Shown piece by piece: positions 1 through 8,509 of a stretch of 64,000 nt of DNA. The stretch lies in the NCBI GenBank assembly GCA_015062205.1, contig SUVB01000008.1, forward strand, positions 1-64,000. Reading direction: 5' to 3'. This stretch comes from Desulfovibrio desulfuricans (GTDB taxonomy: Bacteria > Desulfobacterota > Desulfovibrionia > Desulfovibrionales > Desulfovibrionaceae). Position 1 is the first letter of the stretch; each line of letters starts with the position of its first letter. The notes under the pieces are model-generated. The model worked only from the letters and a program-made list of their open reading frames with translations. It searched no databases and had not been told where the DNA came from. Made by a program: the position numbers and the translations under genes.

Positions 1-86
1 ACCACGATGACAGCAATTTCAAAATCGAAGGCGAATGACAATTTTCATGGTTTCTCTGGCCGATGTGTGGCTTCAGCCGCAATCGC

Positions 87-128
87 CTGCTTTAGCAGTT
101 AAAGGAAGCCACCTGCTTTAGCAGGTGG
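87..128. repeat. IS200/IS605-like end hairpin
   Basis: Positions 109-128 form a perfect hairpin: arms CCACCTGC and GCAGGTGG around a TTTA tip. An imperfect copy of its core (CTGCTTTAGCAG) lies at 87-98. TTTA-tipped palindromes flanked by GAAG/CTTC are typical of the subterminal hairpins of IS200/IS605 elements and their non-autonomous derivatives (family knowledge). No TnpA or TnpB gene is visible, so this is at most a solitary end or remnant. It supplies the last codons of the neighbouring transposase fragment. Confidence 0.5.
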
Positions 129-407
129 AGACTTCACTTCTATTTCATTCTGTGGAATAAATTTATCATAAAACATTCTTATCCATCGCATAATACTCTG
201 CGTGCTGACTTCGATTATATTTCCTATGGCATTCATTGATAATCCAGATAAATATAAAATAAGTGCGAGAATTTTATCCTTCATTGGCCTGCCGTGTGGC
301 GTTTCTCTCGTAAACTGAAATCCGCATTTTTTGCATTTATAACGTTGAACTCCAGCCATAAAGCCATTGTTGACAAATGCCTCAGAGCCGCATTTCCGAC
401 AGTACAT
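99..407 (-). pseudogene. IS1-like transposase N-terminal fragment (InsA-like)
   Basis: The 102-residue frame starts at an ATG preceded by AAGGAGAT. It has an N-terminal zinc ribbon (CRKCG near residue 3, CKKCG near residue 25) followed by a helix-turn-helix-like stretch (SMNAIGNIIEVSTQSIMRWI), which is the InsA-type DNA-binding half of IS1-family transposases. No DDE catalytic half is found in the remaining 98 bases. The C-terminal tail (KSPPAKAGGFL) is encoded by the IS200/IS605-like hairpin, so the native protein appears to have been cut at about position 135 by that insertion. It is probably inactive. Some related elements split InsA and InsB by frameshift, but the sequence towards base 1 shows no convincing InsB. 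Confidence 0.7.
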
Positions 408-530
408 GTGCTATCTCCTTACGCAGGCATTGCGCGACATGGAACGAGTTTAGCAGGGGAAGAAACGGAGGGCAACCACGGCATGCTTTTCCTCGGTTGC
501 GGCGTTTCCCGGTCGCTCCTGCTATGATGC

Positions 531-580
531 AACCCGCAACGCGGCCGCCGGTAGTGCCGGTGGCCGCGTTGCGGGTTTTT
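531..580 (+). terminator. Long GC-rich hairpin with T-run
   Basis: A 16-bp perfect stem (531-546 with 562-577) encloses a smaller CCGG/CCGG stem, and TTTTT follows on the plus strand. The T-run fits plus-strand termination, but no plus-strand gene is seen to its left. The ddh gene reads into it from the other side, where no U-tract follows. It may act in both directions or be left over from sequence lost at the IS junction. Confidence 0.5.
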
Positions 581-681
581 GCGTCGTGCTGGGCTTGTCG
601 CCGGGCGATGGCCGGGAAGGACCAGCGGTTCCCTGCCGGTATTCCTGAAGGCGTGGGCGTCGCCGGGGCGGAGGAAAACTG

Positions 682-1665
682 TCAGAGCATGACGCGCCGC
701 AGTTCCTCGCCGGACAGGGGGCTGAGGTAGGCGGGGGGCACGTCAAACAGCGTCCGGCAGCCCGTGCCGCCTTCCGCCGCCATACGGCAGACGGCCCGTG
801 CGCAGGCGGCCAGTACGCTGCCCGTGAACTCCGGGTTTGAATCCAGCTTCAGGCGGTACTCAATGATGTGGGTATGCTCCCCCTCCGCGCCCGTGACGCC
901 GGAGCGGAACACCATGCCGCCGTGAGCCATGCCGCCGTGTTTGGCGCGCAGCTCGTCCCGGCTGATGAAGTGTACGGTGGTGTCATAGTCGGCGAAATAG
1001 TTGGGCATGGTCTTGATGGCCTGCTCCACGGCGGCGGCGTCCGCGCCGTCTTCCAGCACCACAAAGCACTCCCTGGTGTGCTTCTGCCGTGTGGTCAGTT
1101 GCGGGTGCTTGCCCGCGCGCACGGCTTCCAGCGCCTGTTCCACGGGCACGGTATACTGCTTGGCGTCGAGCACGCCGGGGATGCGGCGGATGGCGTCCGA
1201 ATGGCCCTGGCTCACGCCCCGGCCCCAGAAGGTATAGTCCGAACCTTCGGGAAGAATGGCATTGGCGTAGAGCCTGTTCAGGGAGAACAGGCCGGGGTCC
1301 CACCCGGCGGAGATGAGCGCCGTATGCCCGCCGGCTTTGGCGGCCTTGTCCACGGCGGCGAAATGCTCCGGTATCCTGGCGTGGGTGTCGAAACTGTCAA
1401 CCACATGGAACTGCGAGGCGTATTCCACGGTCTGCGCGGGCAAATCCGTGGCGCTGCCGCCGCAGAGAATCATGACGTCGATTTTGCCCCGCCACTGGCT
1501 GATGTCGGCCAGGCGGCAGGATGCCGCGCCGCCCGCAGGCGATATGGACGCGGGGTCGCGCCGGGTGAACACGGCGGCCAGCGCCATGTCCGGCGTTTTC
1601 TGGAGCGCCAAGGCCACGCCGCGGCCCAGATTGCCGTAGCCGATAATGCCGATTTGCTTCTTCAT
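682..1665 (-). CDS. ddh: meso-diaminopimelate dehydrogenase
   Basis: 327 residues, close to the ~320-330 of Ddh. This NADPH-dependent cytosolic enzyme makes meso-diaminopimelate from tetrahydrodipicolinate and ammonia in one step, for lysine and peptidoglycan. The N-terminus has a Rossmann motif (IGIIGYGNLGRG, residues 5-16). Family-like stretches follow, such as VDSFDTHARIPEH, ISAGWDPGLFSLNR and the substrate-domain FWGRGVSQGHSDAIRRI. I chose the ATG at 1665 because the Rossmann strand starts right after it and a GGAG lies 9 bases upstream. A longer in-frame reading to 1950 has no homology-like content. The gene stands alone, divergent from tag. Other lysine genes are not in the window. Confidence 0.93.
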   Translation of the reverse strand: MKKQIGIIGYGNLGRGVALALQKTPDMALAAVFTRRDPASISPAGGAASCRLADISQWRGKIDVMILCGGSATDLPAQTVEYASQFHVVDSFDTHARIPEHFAAVDKAAKAGGHTALISAGWDPGLFSLNRLYANAILPEGSDYTFWGRGVSQGHSDAIRRIPGVLDAKQYTVPVEQALEAVRAGKHPQLTTRQKHTRECFVVLEDGADAAAVEQAIKTMPNYFADYDTTVHFISRDELRAKHGGMAHGGMVFRSGVTGAEGEHTHIIEYRLKLDSNPEFTGSVLAACARAVCRMAAEGGTGCRTLFDVPPAYLSPLSGEELRRVML

Positions 1666-1890
1666 GCGCGATGCTCCGAATTGCTGGGGGGGATGCGCAG
1701 AAAAAATATCAGTCATCCCGGCCGCAGGCAATGCCCGGCGCGGGGAAAATGTTCCCATGCCGGGCGAGGTTTGCCCCGGACGTTCTGTCGCCGCCCCTTG
1801 ATGCCGTGCCCGGAGTCTGCAATATTCCGACGACGGACGTACAGCGCCGCAATGCCGCACAGCGACAAACCGCGCATCACGGGAGAAGGT

Positions 1891-2487
1891 ATGGAGCAGC
1901 AGCGTTGCCTCTGGTACAGAAATTCCGCGGAAAACATGCTCCGCTATCACGACGGTGAGTGGGGCGTCCCCTGCCGCGAAGACCGCAGGCAGTTTGAATT
2001 CCTTGTGCTGGAATCCGCCCAGGCGGGCCTTTCATGGCGTACCATCCTCGACCGGCGGGAGGGGTACCGCCGCTGCTTCGCGGGGTTTGATCCGGAAAAG
2101 GTGGCCGCGTTCACCAGGGCGGATGTGGAGCGGCTCATGGGTGACGCCTCCATCATCCGCAACCGCAGCAAGATTGAAAGCGCCGTCAACAATGCCCGGG
2201 TGTTTCTGGAAATCGCCGCCAGATACGGCAGCTTCTGCAACTGGTTCTGGGGCTTCACCGATGGCTGGAGCATTCAGAACGCCTGGCGGGAAATGGACGA
2301 GGTGCCCGCCACAAGCCCGCTTTCCGACCGCATCGCGCGGGAGATGAAGGCGCAGGGGTTCCGTTTTCTGGGCAGCACCGTCGTGTACGCGCACATGCAG
2401 GCCACAGGCATGGTCAACGACCATATCACGCGCTGTTTCCGCTATGAGGAACTGCGCTGCCGGCCCCGTTACGCGCCGACGCCGTGA
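1891..2487 (+). CDS. tag: DNA-3-methyladenine glycosylase I
   Basis: 198 residues. Tag removes 3-methyladenine from alkylated DNA to start base-excision repair. The family's zinc-binding residues are recognisable: Cys6 in the N-terminal QQRCLWY and a His in MLRYHDGEWG, with a matching pair in the C-terminal NDHITRCFR. The core LVLESAQAGLSW, the FDPEKVAAF segment and the NRSKIESAVNNAR helix are characteristic. The ATG at 1891 has GGAGAAGG just upstream. A much longer in-frame extension upstream is antisense to ddh and is rejected. The gene diverges from ddh across 225 bases; no strong promoter was recognised there. Confidence 0.95.
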   Translation: MEQQRCLWYRNSAENMLRYHDGEWGVPCREDRRQFEFLVLESAQAGLSWRTILDRREGYRRCFAGFDPEKVAAFTRADVERLMGDASIIRNRSKIESAVNNARVFLEIAARYGSFCNWFWGFTDGWSIQNAWREMDEVPATSPLSDRIAREMKAQGFRFLGSTVVYAHMQATGMVNDHITRCFRYEELRCRPRYAPTP

Positions 2488-2644
2488 CCGCGCCGCGGCA
2501 GGAGAGCGGAGCAACCTTATTCCGGGGACAGCCGGGGCAGCCGGGACACGGTTGCCGCATGTTCCCTGCTGCCGGGCAACATGCAGTGCAAAGGCGAAGT
2601 TCCCGGAACAGCCCTAATATTGCCCGCCGGGGCGGAAGACAGAT

Positions 2645-4264
<1,620 letters not shown>

Positions 4265-4893
4265 AACGACAAAAATGTAGAGAATTGCCGCGTTGGCCCG
4301 CGCCCTTGTTTCGCGCGGATGGACGGTTGCTGCGGCCGGACGGGGCAGGGGAGGGCATGCCCGGATGTGCCTGAAAACGACCAGAACGTCGATTTATAGC
4401 CCGGTCCCCGTGGCGTCTGGCATTGGCTGCTGCCCGGTGTTTCAGGCATTAACGGCCGACTGACCGGCGGCAAGGCCATCTTTGTTTTCTGCAAAATGGT
4501 GGAAAATTGGGGGGGCGCAACGGGCGCAGGTGACAGGGGCGGCGTGACGGACGCGAAAAAAAGGCAGTTTTGTCAAAAGATTGCAGGAACAATGCCGCAC
4601 GGCGCCGCTTCCGGCACAATTCATGCTCTCTGCCGAACGGTTGCGGCATGGGACACTGCAGGCAGCGATGCCGCTGCCGCATGTCCCCGCCGTGATGCGT
4701 GTTGGTGACAGGGAGAACCTCCCGGGGGGGGAAGATGCCCCCTGTCTCCGCCCCTGCGGCATGTGTCGCGGGATGCCGCCGGTCTGCCGCCCTGTGGCGG
4801 CGGACCGGCGGCCGACAGCGCGGGCGGCGGACCGGGACGACCACACTGCCGCCCCGGCCGGGCGTTGCCGCGCGCCTGCGGGGCCCTGCGCGC
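4265..4893. other. 629-base stretch without a gene
   Basis: Between the convergent nifA-like and cupin genes. No frame has codon use or similarity suggesting a protein. The long frames crossing it are open only because the DNA is GC-rich. No clear terminator with a T-run was seen. A TGGC-to-GCTGC stretch near 4419-4433 has the wrong spacing for a sigma-54 promoter. Confidence 0.5.
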
Positions 4894-5265
4894 CTACCAT
4901 TGCGGTTTCTCGCCCTCGGCAATCTTGCCGTCAGACATGGTGAACTGCGCAAGACTGCCGGCCTTTGCCTGAATGCAAATGTATCTGAGGCCGTTGGCGC
5001 CTGCCTTGAGGCAGCGGTGGGCCGCCGGCTCAACCTTGAAACAGTCGCCTTCGGCGATGTCCGTGACGTCGCCGTCCAGCCAGAGCTTGCCGTCGCCCGC
5101 GAGAACCATGTACAGTTCCTCATTCTGATCGTGGTAGTGGATGAAGGGCGTTTCCGCCCCGGCGGGCATGGCGTTGACGGACATTTCACAGCCCGTAAGG
5201 CCGAGTTTGTCGTGCAGTTCGGTACGGGGGGCGGAAGCGGCATTGACCAGTGTTGTCTTGGGCAT
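4894..5265 (-). CDS. Small single-domain cupin protein
   Basis: 123 residues, one cupin_2-type beta-barrel. Motif 1 is HYHDQNEELYMVLAGDG (about residues 43-59) and motif 2 is GDCFKVEPAAHRC. Together they give the His/His/Glu/His set that usually binds a divalent metal. Such stand-alone cupins can be isomerases, small-molecule sensors or oxygenases; the sequence does not say which. The ATG at 5265 has a good AAGGAG. About 134 bases upstream of the start is a near-consensus promoter with a palindromic operator inside it, so the gene is probably tightly regulated. No regulator gene lies beside it. Confidence 0.85.
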   Translation of the reverse strand: MPKTTLVNAASAPRTELHDKLGLTGCEMSVNAMPAGAETPFIHYHDQNEELYMVLAGDGKLWLDGDVTDIAEGDCFKVEPAAHRCLKAGANGLRYICIQAKAGSLAQFTMSDGKIAEGEKPQW

Positions 5266-5703
5266 GGCTGTTCTCCTTGTTGTGCGCGGCAGCGGCGGGG
5301 CGCCGCATGCGCGGCAGGATTGTTGGCGGCATCTCCCCGGCGTCGGCGCAGGCCGGTTCCGGCGTGCGGCTGTTTGCTGAACGGGTATCCGCGCGGGGCA
5401 GGATGTATATAGTTCGCAAGCGAACTATTGTCAACAAAAAAACGGGACATGCGGCAGGCAGGGGCCGTCCGGCTCAGCATGTGCCGCTCCCGGCCCGGGT
5501 TGCGGCGCGAACCGGGGCACGCGAAAGCTTCCGGAGTTGCGCGGCCTGTCGCGCAACAACACGGACGCCGCATCCGGCGTTGCCCCTCTGTTCCGGCCGC
5601 CGTCAGGGAGTATGCCGTACGGCGGCGGAAGTTCCGGCAACGCCGGAACCGCCGTCCGTTGAACAGCCGGAGCAGAAAAGCCTGCCGGGGCCGTCCGCTG
5701 CGG
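5266..5703. other. Cupin leader and intergenic stretch
   Basis: 438 bases without a supported gene. It holds the cupin promoter/operator (5406-5434), an untranslated leader of roughly 130 bases on the minus strand, and about 270 bases between that promoter and the end of plsC in which I see nothing convincing. Confidence 0.5.
5406..5434 (-). promoter_or_regulatory. Sigma-70 promoter with palindromic operator in spacer
   Basis: Read on the minus strand: TTGACA (5429-5434), a 17-base spacer, then TATATA (5406-5411). The palindrome ATAGTTCGC-TT-GCGAACTAT (5409-5428; 9-bp arms, 2-base centre) fills the spacer and touches the -10 box. A repressor bound there would block RNA polymerase. Palindromes of this size and position are typical of MarR-type dimers (family knowledge); which protein binds is not shown. 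Expected start of transcription is near 5399. Confidence 0.8.
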
Positions 5704-6531
5704 TCAGGGGTTGACGCCGTCCTGCGCCTGCCAGCGGCGCAGGCAGTCCGCAACGTGCCTGCAGACGGCGGCGTGCTCCTCCTTGCCCGGCCCCTGCACG
5801 CGCAGCGGGGGGGCAAAGCGGAAGCGCACGGGCATGCCGGATTTGACGGGACCGAGTTCCTTGATTCTCTTTCCCTGTCCCCATGCGTCAGTTTTGAGGG
5901 CCAGCGGCACCAGCGGCGCCCCGGCCTTGCGGGCCAGCTTGACGCCGATGGTGTTGAAGCGTTGCGGATCAAACACGCGGGAGCGCGTGTGCTGGGGGAA
6001 GACAATGATGGAGATGTTGTCGCGCAAGCGTTGCAGCCCGCCCTCCATGACCGCCGTCAGGTCCTCGCGGGGGTTGACGCGCCCGACCGTGATGGGATCG
6101 CGCGAGCGCATCACCGGCCCGAAAAAGGGCATGGTGGTCAGGCTGTTCTTGACCACAAAGGTCACGGGCTTGCGGGGGCGGATAATGCCGGGCAGCAGGA
6201 AGGTTTCGAGCGTGCTCATGTGATTGGCCACGATGACGCAGGGGCCGTCCATGGCATTGACGGCGTCCATGCCTTCAATGTGGATGGGGCAGCCCATGCG
6301 TTCCAGAATGTCGGCAACCCAGACGCTGGCGTATACCCAGGCCACATCGTCACACTGCCCTTTCGCCGCGCGGCTGCACAGCCAGCGCACCGGCCCGAGA
6401 AAAAGGCGGCTGTAAAAACTGAGCGAGGGCAGCGCGCTGTTGAAAAGGCCGGGCCGCGCGTCCGGGCTGCGGTAGATGTCGCCGGTCATGAATTTCTGTT
6501 CAAAGGGGCCGTGTTCGACATAGGGATGCAT
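5704..6531 (-). CDS. PlsC-like lysophospholipid acyltransferase
   Basis: 275 residues of the 1-acyl-glycerol-3-phosphate acyltransferase fold, which acylates lysophospholipids at the inner membrane face. The catalytic box reads NHMSTLE (residues 103-109), that is HX4E instead of the usual HX4D. The glycerophosphate-binding block reads FPQHTRS (178-184) instead of FPEGTRS. The order and spacing of the blocks are otherwise normal, so it is probably active on a somewhat different substrate. The ATG at 6531 lies two bases after the rarA stop (TAGccATG), so translation is likely coupled. It is the last gene of the unknown-rsmE-rarA-plsC operon. Confidence 0.85.
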   Translation of the reverse strand: MHPYVEHGPFEQKFMTGDIYRSPDARPGLFNSALPSLSFYSRLFLGPVRWLCSRAAKGQCDDVAWVYASVWVADILERMGCPIHIEGMDAVNAMDGPCVIVANHMSTLETFLLPGIIRPRKPVTFVVKNSLTTMPFFGPVMRSRDPITVGRVNPREDLTAVMEGGLQRLRDNISIIVFPQHTRSRVFDPQRFNTIGVKLARKAGAPLVPLALKTDAWGQGKRIKELGPVKSGMPVRFRFAPPLRVQGPGKEEHAAVCRHVADCLRRWQAQDGVNP

Positions 6532-6533
6532 GG

Positions 6534-7757
6534 CTACTCGTCCGGCTTTTTGATGTTGTGGATTTTGCGCCACCACTGGGAGAGGCGGGGCTCTTCGCCG
6601 TTGTCGCGGGGCTGATAGAAACGTCTGCCCTCCAGTTCCGGCGGCAGGTAGGACTGCTCGATCCATGATTCCGGGTAGTTGTGCGGGTATTTGTAGTCCT
6701 TGCCGTAGCCCCATTCCTTCTGCATCTGCGTGGAGGGGTTGCGCAGGTGCAGGGGCACGGGCCGCGCGCCGTTAAGCTTGATCTCCCGCTGGGCGTTGAG
6801 ATACCCCGCATAGGCGCTGTTGCTCTTGCGCGACATGGCCAGATAGGTCACGGTTTCCGCCAGGGGGATGAAGCCTTCGGGCATGCCCACAAATTCCACA
6901 GCCTGCTGGCAGGCCACGGCCAGCCGCAGGGCGGCAGGATCAGCCAGCCCCACGTCTTCCGAGGCGGAAAGAATGAGCCTGCGGCAGACGAAGCGCGGGT
7001 CTTCGCCGCCCTCCAGCAGGCAGGCCAGCCAGTAGAGGGCCGCATCCACGTCGCTGCCGCGGATGGACTTGATGAGCGCCGAGGCCAGTTCGTAATGGCT
7101 GTCGCCGTCCTTGTCGTGCCGGATGAGCACCTCGGGCAGCGCGGCCCTGACGTGTTCCGCATCGCGGCTGTCGTCGGGCAGGGCGGCCACATATTCCACA
7201 AGATTGAGCAGGGTGCGCGCGTCGCCGTGGGCGGCCCCCGCCAGCAGGTCGGCCACATCGTCCGCCAGATCCAAGCCTGCGGTTTTGGCCCCGCGGCGGG
7301 CCAGCTCCGTGAGTTCGGCGCGGCCCAGGGGGCGCAGCCGCAGCACATGCAGGCGCGAGAGCAGCTGGCGCGTAACGCTGAAGGAGGGATTTTCGGTGGT
7401 GGTGGCCAGCAGGATCAGTTCGCCGGATTCCACCAGCGGCAGAAAAAAGTCCTGCTGCGCCTTGGAAAAACGGTGCAGTTCATCCAGCACAAGAATTTCA
7501 ATGCCCGTCAGCGAGCGCCGGAGGTGCTGCAGCCCGGCCTCGGGCGCGCTGAGACGCAGATAGGGGCGGCCGGTGTTTTTCGCCAGCAGCAGGGCCAAGG
7601 TGGATTTGCCGCAGCCGGGCGGGCCGAAGAACAGCAGGCTGGGCAGGCGGGCGGCCTTCATGAGTGACTGCAGCCGCCCGGCAAGGTGCGTCTGGCCGAG
7701 AAAGTTCGCCAGATCGTCGGGGCGCATGCGCTCCGGCAGGGGACGCTCCACGGTCAT
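6534..7757 (-). CDS. rarA: Replication-associated recombination protein A
   Basis: 407-residue AAA+ ATPase of the RarA/MgsA (Mgs1/WRNIP1) family, which acts at stalled replication forks. Walker A is GPPGCGKS (45-52). Walker B and the family signature are ILVLDELHRFSKAQQD (around 88-103), followed by sensor-1 TTENPSF. The C-terminal clamp-loader-like part contains SASEDVGLADP and the conserved LNGARPVPLHLRNPSTQ region. I chose the ATG at 7757 because it forms a 4-base ATGA overlap with the rsmE stop, has GGAG upstream, and begins where family similarity begins. Confidence 0.95.
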   Translation of the reverse strand: MTVERPLPERMRPDDLANFLGQTHLAGRLQSLMKAARLPSLLFFGPPGCGKSTLALLLAKNTGRPYLRLSAPEAGLQHLRRSLTGIEILVLDELHRFSKAQQDFFLPLVESGELILLATTTENPSFSVTRQLLSRLHVLRLRPLGRAELTELARRGAKTAGLDLADDVADLLAGAAHGDARTLLNLVEYVAALPDDSRDAEHVRAALPEVLIRHDKDGDSHYELASALIKSIRGSDVDAALYWLACLLEGGEDPRFVCRRLILSASEDVGLADPAALRLAVACQQAVEFVGMPEGFIPLAETVTYLAMSRKSNSAYAGYLNAQREIKLNGARPVPLHLRNPSTQMQKEWGYGKDYKYPHNYPESWIEQSYLPPELEGRRFYQPRDNGEEPRLSQWWRKIHNIKKPDE

Positions 7758-8509
7758 TGCGCGCTCCCCGCGGCGTCGGGCCTGCCTGCCTGCTGGGAGG
7801 CCCACCAGTGCAGGCCCAGGCAGAGGGTGGCCGCCGTTTCACAGCGCAGCACGCGGCAGCCCAGGCTGACGGCGGTGAACTGCGCCTGGCGCAGGACCGT
7901 CAGCTCCCGCTCGGAAAAGCCGCCTTCCGGTCCGATGACGTAGACCGTCAGCCCTGTCTGCCCGGCCAGTTCCGGCGTGAGCATGTGCACTCCGTCCTGA
8001 AGTTCCCAGGGGAGGATGCGGTGATCGGCCTCCCGCGCACGTTCCGCAAGTTCATCCACACCGCGAGTCAGCACGCGCACCTCGGGCAGCCAGGGATTGC
8101 CGCTCTGCTTGGCCCCGGCAATCATCTGCCCCAGGCTTGCCTCGCCTGCGGCGGGCGAAAGCCTGCCCTGGCTGCGCTCGCCCTGCCAGAGCCAGACGGC
8201 GTGCGCCCCCAGTTCCACCGCCTTTTCCATAAAGAAGCCGCGCCGCACGGCTTTGCTGTACGCCAGCGCCATGACGGCGCGCGCGTTGGGGGCCGGGGTC
8301 AGCGTTTCTGAAACGCGCGCAAGCCGCACGGTCCTTTTGCCTGATTCCAGCACCGTGAAGACGCCCGAGCGCCCCCGGCCGTCCAGCAGGCCCACCTGCG
8401 CGCCCGGCGCGATGCGCAGCACCTGGGCCAGATGCCGTGCCTCCTGCCCTTCGAGCGTGGGCTGCGCCCCCCAGCGTTCAGGGGGCAGATAGAAAAAGGG
8501 AGTGCTCAT
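7754..8509 (-). CDS. rsmE: 16S rRNA m3U1498 methyltransferase
   Basis: 251 residues. RsmE is a SPOUT-class methyltransferase that uses SAM to methylate N3 of U1498 in 16S rRNA. The N-terminal PUA-like part contains EARHLAQVLR. The C-terminal trefoil-knot motifs are IGPEGGFSERE (about 192-202) and LGCRVLRCETA (about 217-227). The start at 8509 overlaps the upstream unknown gene by 4 bases (ATGA), and the stop overlaps rarA by 4 bases. Both imply translational coupling in a single operon. Confidence 0.95.
   Translation of the reverse strand: MSTPFFYLPPERWGAQPTLEGQEARHLAQVLRIAPGAQVGLLDGRGRSGVFTVLESGKRTVRLARVSETLTPAPNARAVMALAYSKAVRRGFFMEKAVELGAHAVWLWQGERSQGRLSPAAGEASLGQMIAGAKQSGNPWLPEVRVLTRGVDELAERAREADHRILPWELQDGVHMLTPELAGQTGLTVYVIGPEGGFSERELTVLRQAQFTAVSLGCRVLRCETAATLCLGLHWWASQQAGRPDAAGSAQ

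Noticed and set aside
1-98. Remaining catalytic half of the IS1-like transposase
   Set aside because: No frame in these bases gives a DDE-type segment continuous with the InsA-like fragment. Stops break every reading.
4409-4440. Possible sigma-54 promoter TGGC...GCTGC
   Set aside because: Distance between GG and GC is 8 or 11 bases rather than 10, and no gene starts downstream.
4449-6005. 518-codon minus-strand frame across the gap and cupin gene
   Set aside because: Overlaps the cupin gene in another frame and its promoter; Arg/Pro/Ser-rich, no domain, no ribosome-binding site.
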